64,000 nt of DNA from Nocardioides scoriae (GTDB lineage Bacteria > Actinomycetota > Actinomycetes > Propionibacteriales > Nocardioidaceae), in assembly GCF_900104965.1 (NCBI RefSeq), contig NZ_LT629757.1, positions 1,612,001 through 1,676,000 of the forward strand, read 5' to 3'. Shown here piece after piece: positions 24,589-32,817 of the stretch. Both the position numbers and the translations under genes were made by a program. The notes beneath the pieces were generated by a model. The model did not search any database, was not told where the DNA came from, and saw only the letters and a list, made by a program, of their open reading frames with translations. Positions within the stretch are counted from its first letter, which is position 1. Every line of letters starts with the position of its first letter.

Positions 24589-26034
24589 GTGATCGCAGGC
24601 AGGTACTCCCGCGACCGAGAGATCGGCCGCGGCGGCTCGGGCGTCGTGTGGCTCGGCCGCGACGAGCTCCTCGGGCGCCAGGTGGCGCTCAAGCGGATCG
24701 GCCTGCTCCCCGGCGCCGACGTCACCGACCTGGCGCGCGCCGAGCGCGAGGCCCGGCTCAGCGCGCGGCTCGCCCACCGCCACGTGGTGTCGGTCTTCGA
24801 CGTCGTCGTCGACCCGGAGACGCAGGACCGCTGGCTGGTCATGGAGTACGTCGACGGCCTCACCCTCGGCGAGGTCGTGCGCCGCCAGGGCCCGCTCTCC
24901 CCCGACGAGGCCGCCCCGCTGCTGCTCCAGGCCGCCGACGCACTGGCCGCCGCCCACGAGGTCGGCATCACCCACCGCGACGTGAAGCCGTCCAACATCC
25001 TGGTCGACCGGTCCTGGCAGGTCCGGCTGACCGACTTCGGGATCGCCCGGATCACCAGCGACCCGGCCCTGACCCAGACCGGCATGGTCACCGGCAGCCC
25101 GGCGTACCTCGCCCCCGAGATCGCCACCGGCGGCCGCGGCGACCAGTCCGGCGACGTGTGGTCGCTCGGCGCGACGGCGTACTACCTGCTGGCCGGGCGG
25201 ACGCCGTACGACATGGGCGAGAACGTGCTCGCCGGGCTCTACCGCATGGTCCACGAGGAGCCGCCCCGCCTCGACGACGCCGGCTGGCTGGCGCCGCTGC
25301 TCGAGGGCACCATGGTCCGCGACCCCGAGCAGCGCTGGACGATGGCGCAGGTCCGCGACTTCCTCGCCGACCCGCAGCACCGCGCCCCCGCGGTGGCGAG
25401 CGCCCCGTCGAGCGCCGCCGCCTCGGAGGCGCCGACCACGCTGCTGCAGCGCCCCGCGGGCCGTCCCGCCCACCGCACCTCCCGGCGCCGGCCGCTGGCG
25501 CTGCTGCTCGGCGTCGCCGCGGCGGTGCTGCTCGTCGTCGGCCTGGTGGCCTGGGTCGCGACCCGCGGCGGGTCCGACGGCGGGTCCGACGGCGGGGCCG
25601 CCTCCGGCGAACCGTCGGCGAGCGGGTCCGCCGGCGCGTCGGGCAGCCCCTCCGCGAGCGCGTCGGCCAGCCCGTCGGCCAGCCCCTCGGCCACCCCGTC
25701 GACGGCTGCTCCCACGGCGGCCGGCATGGAGGCCTTCATCCGCGACTACGTGCGTGCCACCGGCGAGGACCCCGCCCGGTCGTGGCAGATGCTGACGCCG
25801 AAGTTCCAGCGCGAGAGCGGCGGCTTCGACACCTACCGCTCGTTCTGGGACGCGGCGACCAACGGGCGGGTGCTGAGCATCCAGGCCAACCCGGAGGACC
25901 TCAGCGTCAGCTACCAGGTGCGCTTCGACGACTTCGACAACGGCCCCGGGCCCACCGTGCTGGACCTGGCGTACGACGACGGCACCTACCGCATCGACGG
26001 CGAGCGCACCCAGGGGTTCACGCCCGCGGGGTGA
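24589..26034 (+). CDS. Transmembrane serine/threonine protein kinase, PknB type
   Basis: 481 aa. Kinase domain 5-262 with P-loop GRGGSG, Lys35 in VALKRI, catalytic HRDVKPSN (Asp131) and DFG (149-151). One transmembrane helix at about 302-324. The extracellular part has a Ser/Gly/Ala-rich spacer (325-385) followed by about 100 residues resembling an NTF2-like sensor (FIRDYVRATGEDPARSWQMLTPKFQRE). No PASTA repeats. GTG start has GGAAGG at 24578-24583. No phosphatase or FHA partner is adjacent; the nearest FHA gene is at 33066. Confidence 0.92.
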   Translation: MIAGRYSRDREIGRGGSGVVWLGRDELLGRQVALKRIGLLPGADVTDLARAEREARLSARLAHRHVVSVFDVVVDPETQDRWLVMEYVDGLTLGEVVRRQGPLSPDEAAPLLLQAADALAAAHEVGITHRDVKPSNILVDRSWQVRLTDFGIARITSDPALTQTGMVTGSPAYLAPEIATGGRGDQSGDVWSLGATAYYLLAGRTPYDMGENVLAGLYRMVHEEPPRLDDAGWLAPLLEGTMVRDPEQRWTMAQVRDFLADPQHRAPAVASAPSSAAASEAPTTLLQRPAGRPAHRTSRRRPLALLLGVAAAVLLVVGLVAWVATRGGSDGGSDGGAASGEPSASGSAGASGSPSASASASPSASPSATPSTAAPTAAGMEAFIRDYVRATGEDPARSWQMLTPKFQRESGGFDTYRSFWDAATNGRVLSIQANPEDLSVSYQVRFDDFDNGPGPTVLDLAYDDGTYRIDGERTQGFTPAG

Positions 26035-26054
26035 CCTTCCCGGGTGACCAGAAG

Positions 26055-26073
26055 TTAGGCTAGCCTTACCTCA
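26055..26073. promoter_or_regulatory. IdeR/DtxR iron box
   Basis: TTAGGCTAGCCTTACCTCA matches the 19-bp consensus TTAGGTTAGGCTAACCTAA at most positions, including the TTAGG and ACCT cores. It lies 32 nt before the DUF2470 start, suggesting iron-dependent repression. Confidence 0.7.
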
Positions 26074-26105
26074 CTAGTCCCTGCTGGCCGTCCCCCGGAG
26101 CCGTG

Positions 26106-26915
26106 ATGACCCGATCGTCCGTGCACGCCACCCGCGTGCCGCCGCGCCCCGCCCCCGCCGACCGGGCCCGCACCCTGCTGTGCAGCGCCAGCCAGCTGCG
26201 GCTGTGCGTCGGCGACCGCGGCGAGGAGGTGCCGCGCCACGTCGTCGACACCGACGGGTCGCTGCTGTTCCTGGCCCCCCTCGACTCCCCCGCCGCCGTG
26301 CTGCGGGTCGCGCCGCGGCTGCCCTCCCCGCTGGTCTCGGCGGTCGCCGTCGACGTGGCGAGCGTGCCGCAGGCCGACCGGGTGCGCGGTCGGGTCCGCC
26401 TCACCGGCCGGCTCGAGCGGGCCGACGGGTCGGTGCCGGAGCCCGCGCGGACCTACCTGGTGGGCCCCGACCCGCAGGCGGCCGAGGCCGCGATGCCGCT
26501 GCTGCGGCTGCGCCCCGAGCGGGTGGCCCTGGCCTGGTGGTGCGAGGACGGGCTGGACGCGGCCGGGCGAGCCGGCGCGCCGGTGCGCGACGTGCCGCTG
26601 GCGGAGTACGTCGCCGCCTCGCCCGACCCGCTGGTCCAGCTCGAGTCCGCCTGGCTGCCACACCTGGCCCGCGACCACCACGACGAGGCACGGGCGCTGG
26701 CCGCGCACGCGATGGGCGGGCTGGCCGACGCCGTCGACGTGCGCCCACTCGCGCTGGACCGCCACGGCGTGGTGCTGCGGCTCTACCTGCACGGCCGGGC
26801 CCACGACGTGCGGGTGGGCTTCGACCGGCCCGTCACCTGCGGCTGCGACCTGCACGACGCCGTGACCGCGCTGGTGCGCCGGGCGGTCCCCGGGCACCGC
26901 GGCCTGTCCTGCTGA
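26106..26915 (+). CDS. DUF2470 domain protein, probably iron-regulated
   Basis: 269 aa. The N-terminal part is unremarkable; the C-terminal block (HDEARALAAHAMGGLADAVDVRPLALDRHGVVLRLYLHGRAHDVRVGFDRPVTCGCDLHDAVTALVRRA) is a DUF2470 domain, which in other proteins accompanies heme-degrading or FMN-binding split-barrel domains. GGAG at 26097-26100 lies 5 nt before ATG; GTG at 26103 is an alternative. The IdeR-type box upstream and this fold association suggest heme or iron handling. That role is inference. Confidence 0.75.
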   Translation: MTRSSVHATRVPPRPAPADRARTLLCSASQLRLCVGDRGEEVPRHVVDTDGSLLFLAPLDSPAAVLRVAPRLPSPLVSAVAVDVASVPQADRVRGRVRLTGRLERADGSVPEPARTYLVGPDPQAAEAAMPLLRLRPERVALAWWCEDGLDAAGRAGAPVRDVPLAEYVAASPDPLVQLESAWLPHLARDHHDEARALAAHAMGGLADAVDVRPLALDRHGVVLRLYLHGRAHDVRVGFDRPVTCGCDLHDAVTALVRRAVPGHRGLSC

Positions 26916-26948
26916 CCGGGCCCGATCCGTCCGCCGACGGGCGCGGCC

Positions 26949-28481
26949 TCAGCCCGTCAGGGTCTGCTTGATCTCGGTCTTGAGCACCTTGCCGACCTTG
27001 GAGCGGGGCAGGTCGGGCCACACCTCGACCTGCTTGGGCGTCTTCACCGGCCCGATGCGGGCCCTGGCGAAGGCCTGCAGCTCGGCGGGCTCGACGACCG
27101 CGCCCGGCCGCAGCTGCACCACCGCGGTGACCCGCTCGCCCCACTTCTCGTCGGGCAGGCCCACCACGGCGCAGTCGGCGACCGCCTCGTGCTGCATCAG
27201 CGCCTGCTCCACCTCGGTGGAGTAGACGTTGAAGCCGCCGGTGATGACCATGTCCTTGGCCCGGTCGACGATGAAGAGGTAGCCCTCGTCGTCGAGGTAG
27301 CCGATGTCGCCGGTGTGGTGCCAGCCGTGCGCGGACGCCGCGGCGGTCGCCTCGGGGTCGCGGTGGTAGCCCCGCATCACCAGCGAGCCGCGCACCACGA
27401 TCTCGCCGGTGGCACCGCGAGGGAGCACCTCGCCGTCCTCCCCCATCACCTCGACGATCACCAGCGGGGTGGGCCGACCGGCCGAGGCCAGCCGTCGGGT
27501 GGCGACCGACCCGTCGGCCTCGAAGTGCTCGGCCGGGGGCAGCGCCGAGATCATCATCGGCGCCTCGGTCTGGCCGAACAGCTGCGCCATCACCGGGCCG
27601 ATGGAGCCCAGGGCCTCGGCGAGCCGCGTGGTGGACATCGGCGCCGCGCCGTACCAGAAGCACTGGAGGGACGAGGTGTCCGTGGTCGGCAGGGCGGGGT
27701 GGTCGAGCACCATGTAGACGAGCGTCGGCGGCAGGAACGTGTGCGTGACGCGGCGCTCCTCGACCAGGGCCAGGAAGCGGCCGACGTCGGGGCTGCGCAT
27801 CACCACGACCTCTCCCGCCCGGGCCATCACCGGGAAGCACAGCACGCCCGCCGCGTGGGTCAGCGGCGCCAACGCGAGGTAGACCGGCCGCCCCTCGAAG
27901 GGATAGCTCATCAGCGTGGTCGCGCTCATCGTCTCCAGGTTGGTGCCGGTCAGCACCACGCCCTTGGGACGCCCGGTCGTGCCACCGGTGCCGACGATCA
28001 TGGCGACGTCGTCGACCGCCGCCCGGTCGACCTCGGAGCCGTCGCCCCCGACGAGGAACTCCTCCCACCCCAGCGTGCCGTCGGCGGGCTCGCCGTCGAG
28101 GCACACCACGGTGCGCAGCAGCGGCAGGTCGCCGCGGACCTGCTCGACCAGCGGCGCGAACGACGCCTGGTGGACCAGCACGGTGCACCCGAAGAGCTCG
28201 AGCAGCTCGCGGTTCTCGGCCGCCTCGTTGCGCGGGTTGACCGGGCACCAGACGGCCCCGGCCCGACTGGTCCCGAAGACGCAGGTGAACGCGACCGGGT
28301 CGTTGGCCGACAGGATCGCCACGGTGTCCCCGGGCCGGACACCCACGGCCGCCAGGGCCGCGGCCACGCGCCGGCTCAGCGCCTGCACCTCGGCGTACGA
28401 CGCGGTGGCGCCGTCGGTGGTCAGGCAGGGGGCCGCGGGGTCGACCGAGGCCCCCTTGTCGAGGTAGTCGGCGAGGCGCAC
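26949..28481 (-). CDS. Acyl-CoA synthetase / AMP-dependent ligase
   Basis: 510 aa ANL enzyme. Motifs: MIVGTGGTTGRPKGVVLTG (phosphate binding), AQLFGQTEAPMM, TGDIGYLDDEGYLFIVDRAKDMVITGGFNVYSTEVE, and the terminal Lys in PRSKVGKVLKTEIKQ. It forms an acyl-CoA by way of acyl-AMP. GTG start preceded by GAGGAG. It lies 47 nt downstream of an SDR gene on the same strand, so the pair probably acts on one fatty-acid or aromatic-acid pathway. Confidence 0.9.
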   Translation of the reverse strand: MRLADYLDKGASVDPAAPCLTTDGATASYAEVQALSRRVAAALAAVGVRPGDTVAILSANDPVAFTCVFGTSRAGAVWCPVNPRNEAAENRELLELFGCTVLVHQASFAPLVEQVRGDLPLLRTVVCLDGEPADGTLGWEEFLVGGDGSEVDRAAVDDVAMIVGTGGTTGRPKGVVLTGTNLETMSATTLMSYPFEGRPVYLALAPLTHAAGVLCFPVMARAGEVVVMRSPDVGRFLALVEERRVTHTFLPPTLVYMVLDHPALPTTDTSSLQCFWYGAAPMSTTRLAEALGSIGPVMAQLFGQTEAPMMISALPPAEHFEADGSVATRRLASAGRPTPLVIVEVMGEDGEVLPRGATGEIVVRGSLVMRGYHRDPEATAAASAHGWHHTGDIGYLDDEGYLFIVDRAKDMVITGGFNVYSTEVEQALMQHEAVADCAVVGLPDEKWGERVTAVVQLRPGAVVEPAELQAFARARIGPVKTPKQVEVWPDLPRSKVGKVLKTEIKQTLTG

Positions 28482-28528
28482 CGCTCCTCAGCCCCCGACC
28501 ACGAGGGGCGGGCGGCCGGACCCGGGGC

Positions 28529-29326
28529 TCACATCCCCATCCCGCCGTCGACGGGCAGGCCGGCGCCGTTGACGAACCGGGAGGCGTCGGAGGCCAGGAA
28601 GACCACGGCGTCGGCCATGTCGGCGACCTCGCCCAGCCGGCCCGACGGGGTCAGGTCGACCACCGCCGCCACGGCGGCCTCCGGCGACTCGAACAGGCCC
28701 AGCGCTGCCATGTCGACCGCGAGGCCCTGACCCATCGCGGTGGGCACCAGCCCGGGGTAGACGCAGTTGACCCGCACGCCGTACCCGAGCTTGCCCGACT
28801 CCATGGCCGCGACCCGGGTGAGCCGGTCGACGGCCGACTTGGTGGCCGAGTAGACCGGGATGCCCGGGAAGGCGATGGTCGCCGCGACCGAGGAGATGTT
28901 GACGATGCTGCCGCCGCGGCCCGCGAGGCCGTCGGGCCGCATCGTGCGCAGGCCGTGCTTGAGGCCCAGGGCCGTGCCCAGCACGTTGACCTCGAGCATG
29001 GTGCGGACGTCGGCCGGGTCGATCTCGGTGACGAGGCTGGTGATCTCCACGCCGGCGTTGTTCACCAGCACGTCGAGGCCCCCGAAGTCCGACGCGGCCG
29101 CCGTGACGGCGTTCTCCCAGCTCGCCTCGTCGGTCACGTCGAGGTGCACGAAGCCGTGGCCGTCCCCCTCGAGGCCGTCGGCGACCTCGGCGCCGAGGTC
29201 GTCCTGCAGGTCGGCGACGACGACGCGGGCACCGGCCCGGGCCAGCGCCTGGGCCATGCCCTCGCCGAGGCCCTGGGCCCCGCCGGTGACGAGGGCGGTC
29301 CGTCCGCTGAGGTCGAGGTGGGTCAT
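28529..29326 (-). CDS. SDR family NAD(P)-dependent oxidoreductase
   Basis: 265 aa classical short-chain dehydrogenase: TGGAQGLG cofactor loop, NNAG, catalytic Ser in NISSVAA, YSATKSA (Tyr-x3-Lys), PGLV and C-terminal NGAGLPVDGGMGM. Likely a hydroxyacyl-CoA or alcohol dehydrogenase. First gene of a two-gene operon with the acyl-CoA synthetase. Divergent from the lactate-monooxygenase-like gene across 141 nt. Confidence 0.9.
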   Translation of the reverse strand: MTHLDLSGRTALVTGGAQGLGEGMAQALARAGARVVVADLQDDLGAEVADGLEGDGHGFVHLDVTDEASWENAVTAAASDFGGLDVLVNNAGVEITSLVTEIDPADVRTMLEVNVLGTALGLKHGLRTMRPDGLAGRGGSIVNISSVAATIAFPGIPVYSATKSAVDRLTRVAAMESGKLGYGVRVNCVYPGLVPTAMGQGLAVDMAALGLFESPEAAVAAVVDLTPSGRLGEVADMADAVVFLASDASRFVNGAGLPVDGGMGM

Positions 29327-29467
29327 GGGGGCTCCCTGGGGTCGTCGGGCCGGGGCGCGCGCCCCGGGTGTGGTGGCGGTCACAACCTCCGCCGGGGGCG
29401 CGACCCCTGTCAAGGCACGCTCGGCGGTGGGCCGGCCGCTCCCGCCGGCACCTGGTAGCAAGGGGGC

Positions 29468-30784
29468 ATGACCACCACGGATCGACCCCCCGCGACGGCC
29501 CCCACCCCCGCCCCGGGACGGGGACGCGACCGGCAGACGGCCGTCTACCGCGCCGGGGTCGTCGGGCGCCGGCCCCGGGTGCCGGTCGACGCGGCGGCGC
29601 TGCAGGCGGCGGCGTCGCGGACGATGTCGCGACGGGCACGGGCCTACGTCGACGGCGGGGCCGGCGAGGGTGCCACGATGCGCCACAACCGCGAGGCCTT
29701 CGACCGCTGGCGGGTGGTCCCCCGGGTGCTGCACGCCACCACCCACCGCGACCTCTCGCGCCGGGTCCTGGCCACCGACCTCGCCGCCCCGCTGCTGCTG
29801 GCCCCGGTCGGTGCCGGCGCGCTGGTCCGGCCCGACAGCGACCTGCTGATCGCGCGCGGCGCGGCGGCCACCGGCACGCCGTACGTCTTCTCCTCGCAGG
29901 GGTGCAACCCGATGGAGGACACGGCGGCGGAGATGGGCACGACGCCGTTCTGGTACCAGCTCTACTGGTCGACCCACGAGCCGCTCGTCGACTCGATGAT
30001 CGGCCGCGCCGAGGCCCTCGGCGCGCAGGCGCTGGTGGTCACGCTCGACACCACGGTGCTGGGCTGGCGGCCGCAGGACCTCTCGCTCGGCTCGCTGCCC
30101 TTCGCGCGCGGCGAGGGCATCGCGCAGTACACCTCCGACCCGGCCTTCCTGGCCCTGCTGCGCGAGCGGGTCGCCGCCGCGCAGGGCCCGGCCGAGAAGG
30201 TCGACGTCACCCTGGCCGCGGTCCGCAGCCTGGTGTCGATGACGCGGCGGTTCCCGGGCCGGTTCGTCGACAACCTGCGCTCGCCGGAGCCGCGCGCGGC
30301 GGTCGAGACCTTCCTCGGCACCTACTCCAACCCGGCCCTCTCGTGGGACCACCTCGCGACCCTGCGCCACCGCACGTCGCTGCCCGTGGTGCTCAAGGGC
30401 GTGCTCCACCCCGACGACGCCGAGCGCGCCCTGGAGGCCGGCATCGACGCGATCGTGGTCTCCAACCACGGCGGCCGCCAGGTCGACCGCTCCGTCGCCT
30501 CGCTCGACGCCCTGGTCGCGATCCGCGACCGCGTCGGCCCCGACCCGACCGTGCTGCTCGACAGCGGCGTGCGCACCGGCGCCGACGTCTTCGTGGCCCT
30601 CGCCCTCGGCGCCGACGCCTGCCTGCTCGGCCGCCCGCACCTCTACGGCCTCGCGCTCGCGGGCGCCGAGGGCGTGGCCGAGGTCGTCGAGAACGTCGTC
30701 GCCGAGCTCGACCTCACCATGGGCCTCGTCGGCGCCGCCACCCTCGACGACATCGGCCGGGGGCTGCTGGTGGAGGGACGCTGA
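29468..30784 (+). CDS. FMN-dependent alpha-hydroxy-acid oxidising enzyme, lactate 2-monooxygenase-like
   Basis: 438 aa. TIM-barrel enzyme with the FMN/2-hydroxyacid catalytic signature VVSNHGGRQVDRS, where His334 is the base. Other conserved blocks are RARAYVDGGAGEGATMRHNREAFDRW, LLLAPVGAGALV, and LLDSGVRTGADVFVALALGADACLLGRPHLYGLALAG. A length above 400 aa and the long insertion near residues 190-270 favour lactate 2-monooxygenase over the shorter glycolate/mandelate enzymes. Confidence 0.85.
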   Translation: MTTTDRPPATAPTPAPGRGRDRQTAVYRAGVVGRRPRVPVDAAALQAAASRTMSRRARAYVDGGAGEGATMRHNREAFDRWRVVPRVLHATTHRDLSRRVLATDLAAPLLLAPVGAGALVRPDSDLLIARGAAATGTPYVFSSQGCNPMEDTAAEMGTTPFWYQLYWSTHEPLVDSMIGRAEALGAQALVVTLDTTVLGWRPQDLSLGSLPFARGEGIAQYTSDPAFLALLRERVAAAQGPAEKVDVTLAAVRSLVSMTRRFPGRFVDNLRSPEPRAAVETFLGTYSNPALSWDHLATLRHRTSLPVVLKGVLHPDDAERALEAGIDAIVVSNHGGRQVDRSVASLDALVAIRDRVGPDPTVLLDSGVRTGADVFVALALGADACLLGRPHLYGLALAGAEGVAEVVENVVAELDLTMGLVGAATLDDIGRGLLVEGR

Positions 30785-30972
30785 GGGTCCGCGGTCCCCC
30801 GAGCTCGCCTGGGAACCTGCTGCTCGGCCGGGGATGCAGCACCGGTCGAGCAACCGATCCTCCGGTCGAGTCGGACCCGGCGCCCCACCAGGTCAGCGAC
30901 CGCAGGGGCCCGGTCGTCCGACCACACCGCACGCGGCGTACGGCGTGTCGCGTGCGGGGCGTTCGGACACCT

Positions 30973-31000
30973 CGGTTTCCCAAGGTCCCTTGGGAAACCG
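30973..31000. terminator. 28-bp palindrome between convergent genes
   Basis: CGGTTTCCCAAGG (30973-30985), TC, then its exact reverse complement (30988-31000). 13-bp arms leave almost no loop, so a cruciform or bidirectional terminator is likely. It lies in a 260-nt gap where nothing else was seen. Confidence 0.6.
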
Positions 31001-31044
31001 CCACTCGGCCGGGACCACGACCCCGGCCGAGCCGACCCCAGCCC

Positions 31045-31833
31045 TCAGCCCGCCGCCTTCCGCCGTCCGGGGATCCGGTTGGCGAGGTCGGAGAGGGGGC
31101 CGACGGTGGTGCCGAGGACCTCGATGGCGCGGTGCAGCTCGGGCAGGACGTCGACGAGCTCGTCGAGCTGGGGGTAGACGCGCTCCAGGGTGGGGCCGAG
31201 GGCCACGAGCTGGTCGAGGGTGCCGTCGTCGGCGACGAGCTTCTCGACGAAGCCCCGCTCAGCGAGCAGGCGCTCCACCAGGCCGCCCTCGGCGAGGACC
31301 ACGTCGAGGACGCCGCCCTCGCGCGAGACCCGGTCGAGCGGGCCGTCCTCGGCGACGAGGCGCTCGAGCGGGCCGTCGACGACGAGCAGCCGGTCGAGGA
31401 CGCCGCCGGGGGCGAGCAGGCGCTCGAGGGCGCCGCCCGGGGCCAGGATGCGGTCGAGGGCGCCGTCCTCGCTGAGCAGCCGGGTCAGCGGGCCGTCCTC
31501 GGCCAGGGCACGGTCGAGCACGCCGCCCGTGGCGAGCGCGCGTCCCAGGGGCCGCTCGGCGCCGGCCGCCCTCGACAGCGCCGCGAGCCGGCCCAGCGGG
31601 CTCTCGGCGTCGCGGCTCATGGCGTCGAGCTTGCCGATCATGCCGTCCTCGCCGAGCACGGCGGCGAGCTGGTCGGCGTACCCGCCGGGGCGGCGCACCG
31701 GCCCCGTGGGCGCGACCAGCGCGCCCACGGCGAGGGTGACGTCGACGGCGGCCGAGGCCAGTCGGAACGGCAGGCCGACCGCCCGGACGAGCAGAGGGGC
31801 GGGGGCGTCGTGGGACACGGCGACGGTCGTCAT
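31045..31833 (-). CDS. Protein with a tandem decapeptide repeat array, unknown function
   Basis: 262 aa. A hydrophobic N-terminal part (PLLVRAVGLPFRLASAAVDVTLAVGALVAP) may bind or cross the membrane. Residues 95-224 are 12-13 uninterrupted repeats of ten residues, consensus x-L-[DE]-R-L-L-A-x-[DG]-G (for example ALERLLAPGG, VLDRLLVVDG, PLERLVAEDG, VLDVVLAEGG). The C-terminus (LHRAIEVLGTTVGPLSDLANRIPGRR) looks amphipathic. Start ATG follows TAGGCT by 6 nt, so a leaderless mRNA is likely. Family not recognised. Confidence 0.75.
   Translation of the reverse strand: MTTVAVSHDAPAPLLVRAVGLPFRLASAAVDVTLAVGALVAPTGPVRRPGGYADQLAAVLGEDGMIGKLDAMSRDAESPLGRLAALSRAAGAERPLGRALATGGVLDRALAEDGPLTRLLSEDGALDRILAPGGALERLLAPGGVLDRLLVVDGPLERLVAEDGPLDRVSREGGVLDVVLAEGGLVERLLAERGFVEKLVADDGTLDQLVALGPTLERVYPQLDELVDVLPELHRAIEVLGTTVGPLSDLANRIPGRRKAAG
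31162..31551 (-). repeat. Coding array of about 13 x 30-nt repeats (decapeptides)
   Basis: Each unit encodes ten residues in strict phase with no insertion over 390 nt. Unit sequences differ at the DNA level, so this is an old, selected protein repeat, not a recent slippage product. Confidence 0.75.
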
Positions 31834-31839
31834 GGCCGC

Positions 31840-31845
31840 AGCCTA
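31840..31845 (-). promoter_or_regulatory. -10 TAGGCT of the decapeptide-repeat gene
   Basis: On the minus strand TAGGCT, then GCGGCC, then ATG (31833): probable leaderless transcript. Confidence 0.45.
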
Positions 31846-31873
31846 GGGCGCGGGGCGCCGCCCCCGGGACGGG

Positions 31874-32758
31874 TCAGCTCAACCGGTCGACGTAGCTGAC
31901 CATGCGGTTGAACAGGCCCGTGACCGCAGTCGGGTCGGGCGAGACGGAGGCCGAGGTCAGGCTGGCCGGGACGGGCTGGCCGGCCACCGAGGAGCAGACC
32001 CGCGCGGCGTCGCGCACGGCCGCGGGGTCGACGGTCCAGATCGACTCGAAGAGCCGGTCGCGGTCCTTGACGTCGGTCTGGCCGGGCAGCTCCCAGGCCG
32101 TGAGCACGACGGGCAGGTCGGAGGCGTCGCACACGACCGCCCACTCGCGACGCATCGGGGCGTCGGCCGGGAGCGCCACCCGGACCGGGGCGGTGGTGTC
32201 GTCGGAGACCGGGAAGTCGGCGAACGCCGTGGCGGAGTTGGCCACGCGGGCCAGCTCGGTCCAGCGCGGCTCGGCCTTCTCGTAGTAGCGCTCGCGCTGG
32301 AAGGCGCCGTAGATGTCGGCGCGGTCGGCCTTGGAGCAGAACTCGTCCTCGATCGCCCACGACAGCGCCAGCAGCGTCGTCTTCTTCAGGCGGTGCACGC
32401 CCAGGGCGGGGTGGCGGCGGCGCAGGTAGGCGTAGACCGACGGCGCGGCCGGGGTGGCGTCGGCCATGGCCCGCATGATCGCCAGCTCGAGGCGGGTGCC
32501 GGCGTCCTTGTGCTGCACGACGCGGTCGATGGTGGCGACGTCGGCCTCGGTGTAGCGGCGGTGGCCGGACTCCAGGCGCTCGGGCCGCGGGAAGCCGTGC
32601 CGCGTCTCCCACATCCGGATCGTCGCCGGACTGAGTCCGGTGCGGTCGGCGAGGTCGCCGATGGTCAGCTGGCCCGAGGGCGTTGTTGAAGATTCTGTTG
32701 CGCTCTTACCCGGCAAATCGGACTCCGGCACTTGCGCATCTCCCTCGAGCGTGGTCAT
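31874..32758 (-). CDS. MerR family regulator with DICT sensory domain
   Basis: 294 aa. MerR helix-turn-helix at about residues 31-70 (LTIGDLADRTGLSPATIRMWETRHGFPRPERLESGHRRYTEADV). The C-terminal 180 residues look like a DICT domain (LLALSWAIEDEFCSKADRADIYGAFQRERYYEKAEPRW; VVLTAWELPG), a sensor found with light, redox and cyclic-di-GMP signalling. Its promoter has a palindrome within a 19-bp spacer and appears autoregulated. Start ATG 32758 is at the predicted transcription start. Divergent from the 83-aa/FHA genes. Confidence 0.85.
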   Translation of the reverse strand: MTTLEGDAQVPESDLPGKSATESSTTPSGQLTIGDLADRTGLSPATIRMWETRHGFPRPERLESGHRRYTEADVATIDRVVQHKDAGTRLELAIMRAMADATPAAPSVYAYLRRRHPALGVHRLKKTTLLALSWAIEDEFCSKADRADIYGAFQRERYYEKAEPRWTELARVANSATAFADFPVSDDTTAPVRVALPADAPMRREWAVVCDASDLPVVLTAWELPGQTDVKDRDRLFESIWTVDPAAVRDAARVCSSVAGQPVPASLTSASVSPDPTAVTGLFNRMVSYVDRLS

Positions 32759-32764
32759 GCTGTC

Positions 32765-32795
32765 ATCATAAACCTCAACACATTGTTGAGGTCAA
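32765..32795 (-). promoter_or_regulatory. MerR-type promoter: TTGACC - 19 bp - TATGAT
   Basis: On the minus strand -35 TTGACC (32790-32795) and -10 TATGAT (32765-32770) are held 19 bp apart. This over-long spacer is the mark of MerR-controlled promoters. Six nt separate the -10 from ATG 32758, so the mRNA would be leaderless. Confidence 0.7.
32772..32792. promoter_or_regulatory. Operator of the MerR-DICT regulator
   Basis: Perfect inverted repeat ACCTCAACA (32772-32780), CAT, TGTTGAGGT (32784-32792). It fills the promoter spacer and overlaps the -35 box. It could serve both divergent transcripts. Confidence 0.7.
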
Positions 32796-32817
32796 TGATC
32801 CAGAAGAGGAGCTCCTG

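Noticed and set aside
31162-31551. Repeat array as CRISPR or minisatellite
   Set aside because: Units are in frame, differ at DNA level and encode a regular peptide; there are no spacers.
32683-32817. Upstream in-frame start of the 83-aa protein
   Set aside because: It lies within the divergent MerR-DICT gene and its promoter, and the peptide looks random; GAGGAG supports ATG 32818.
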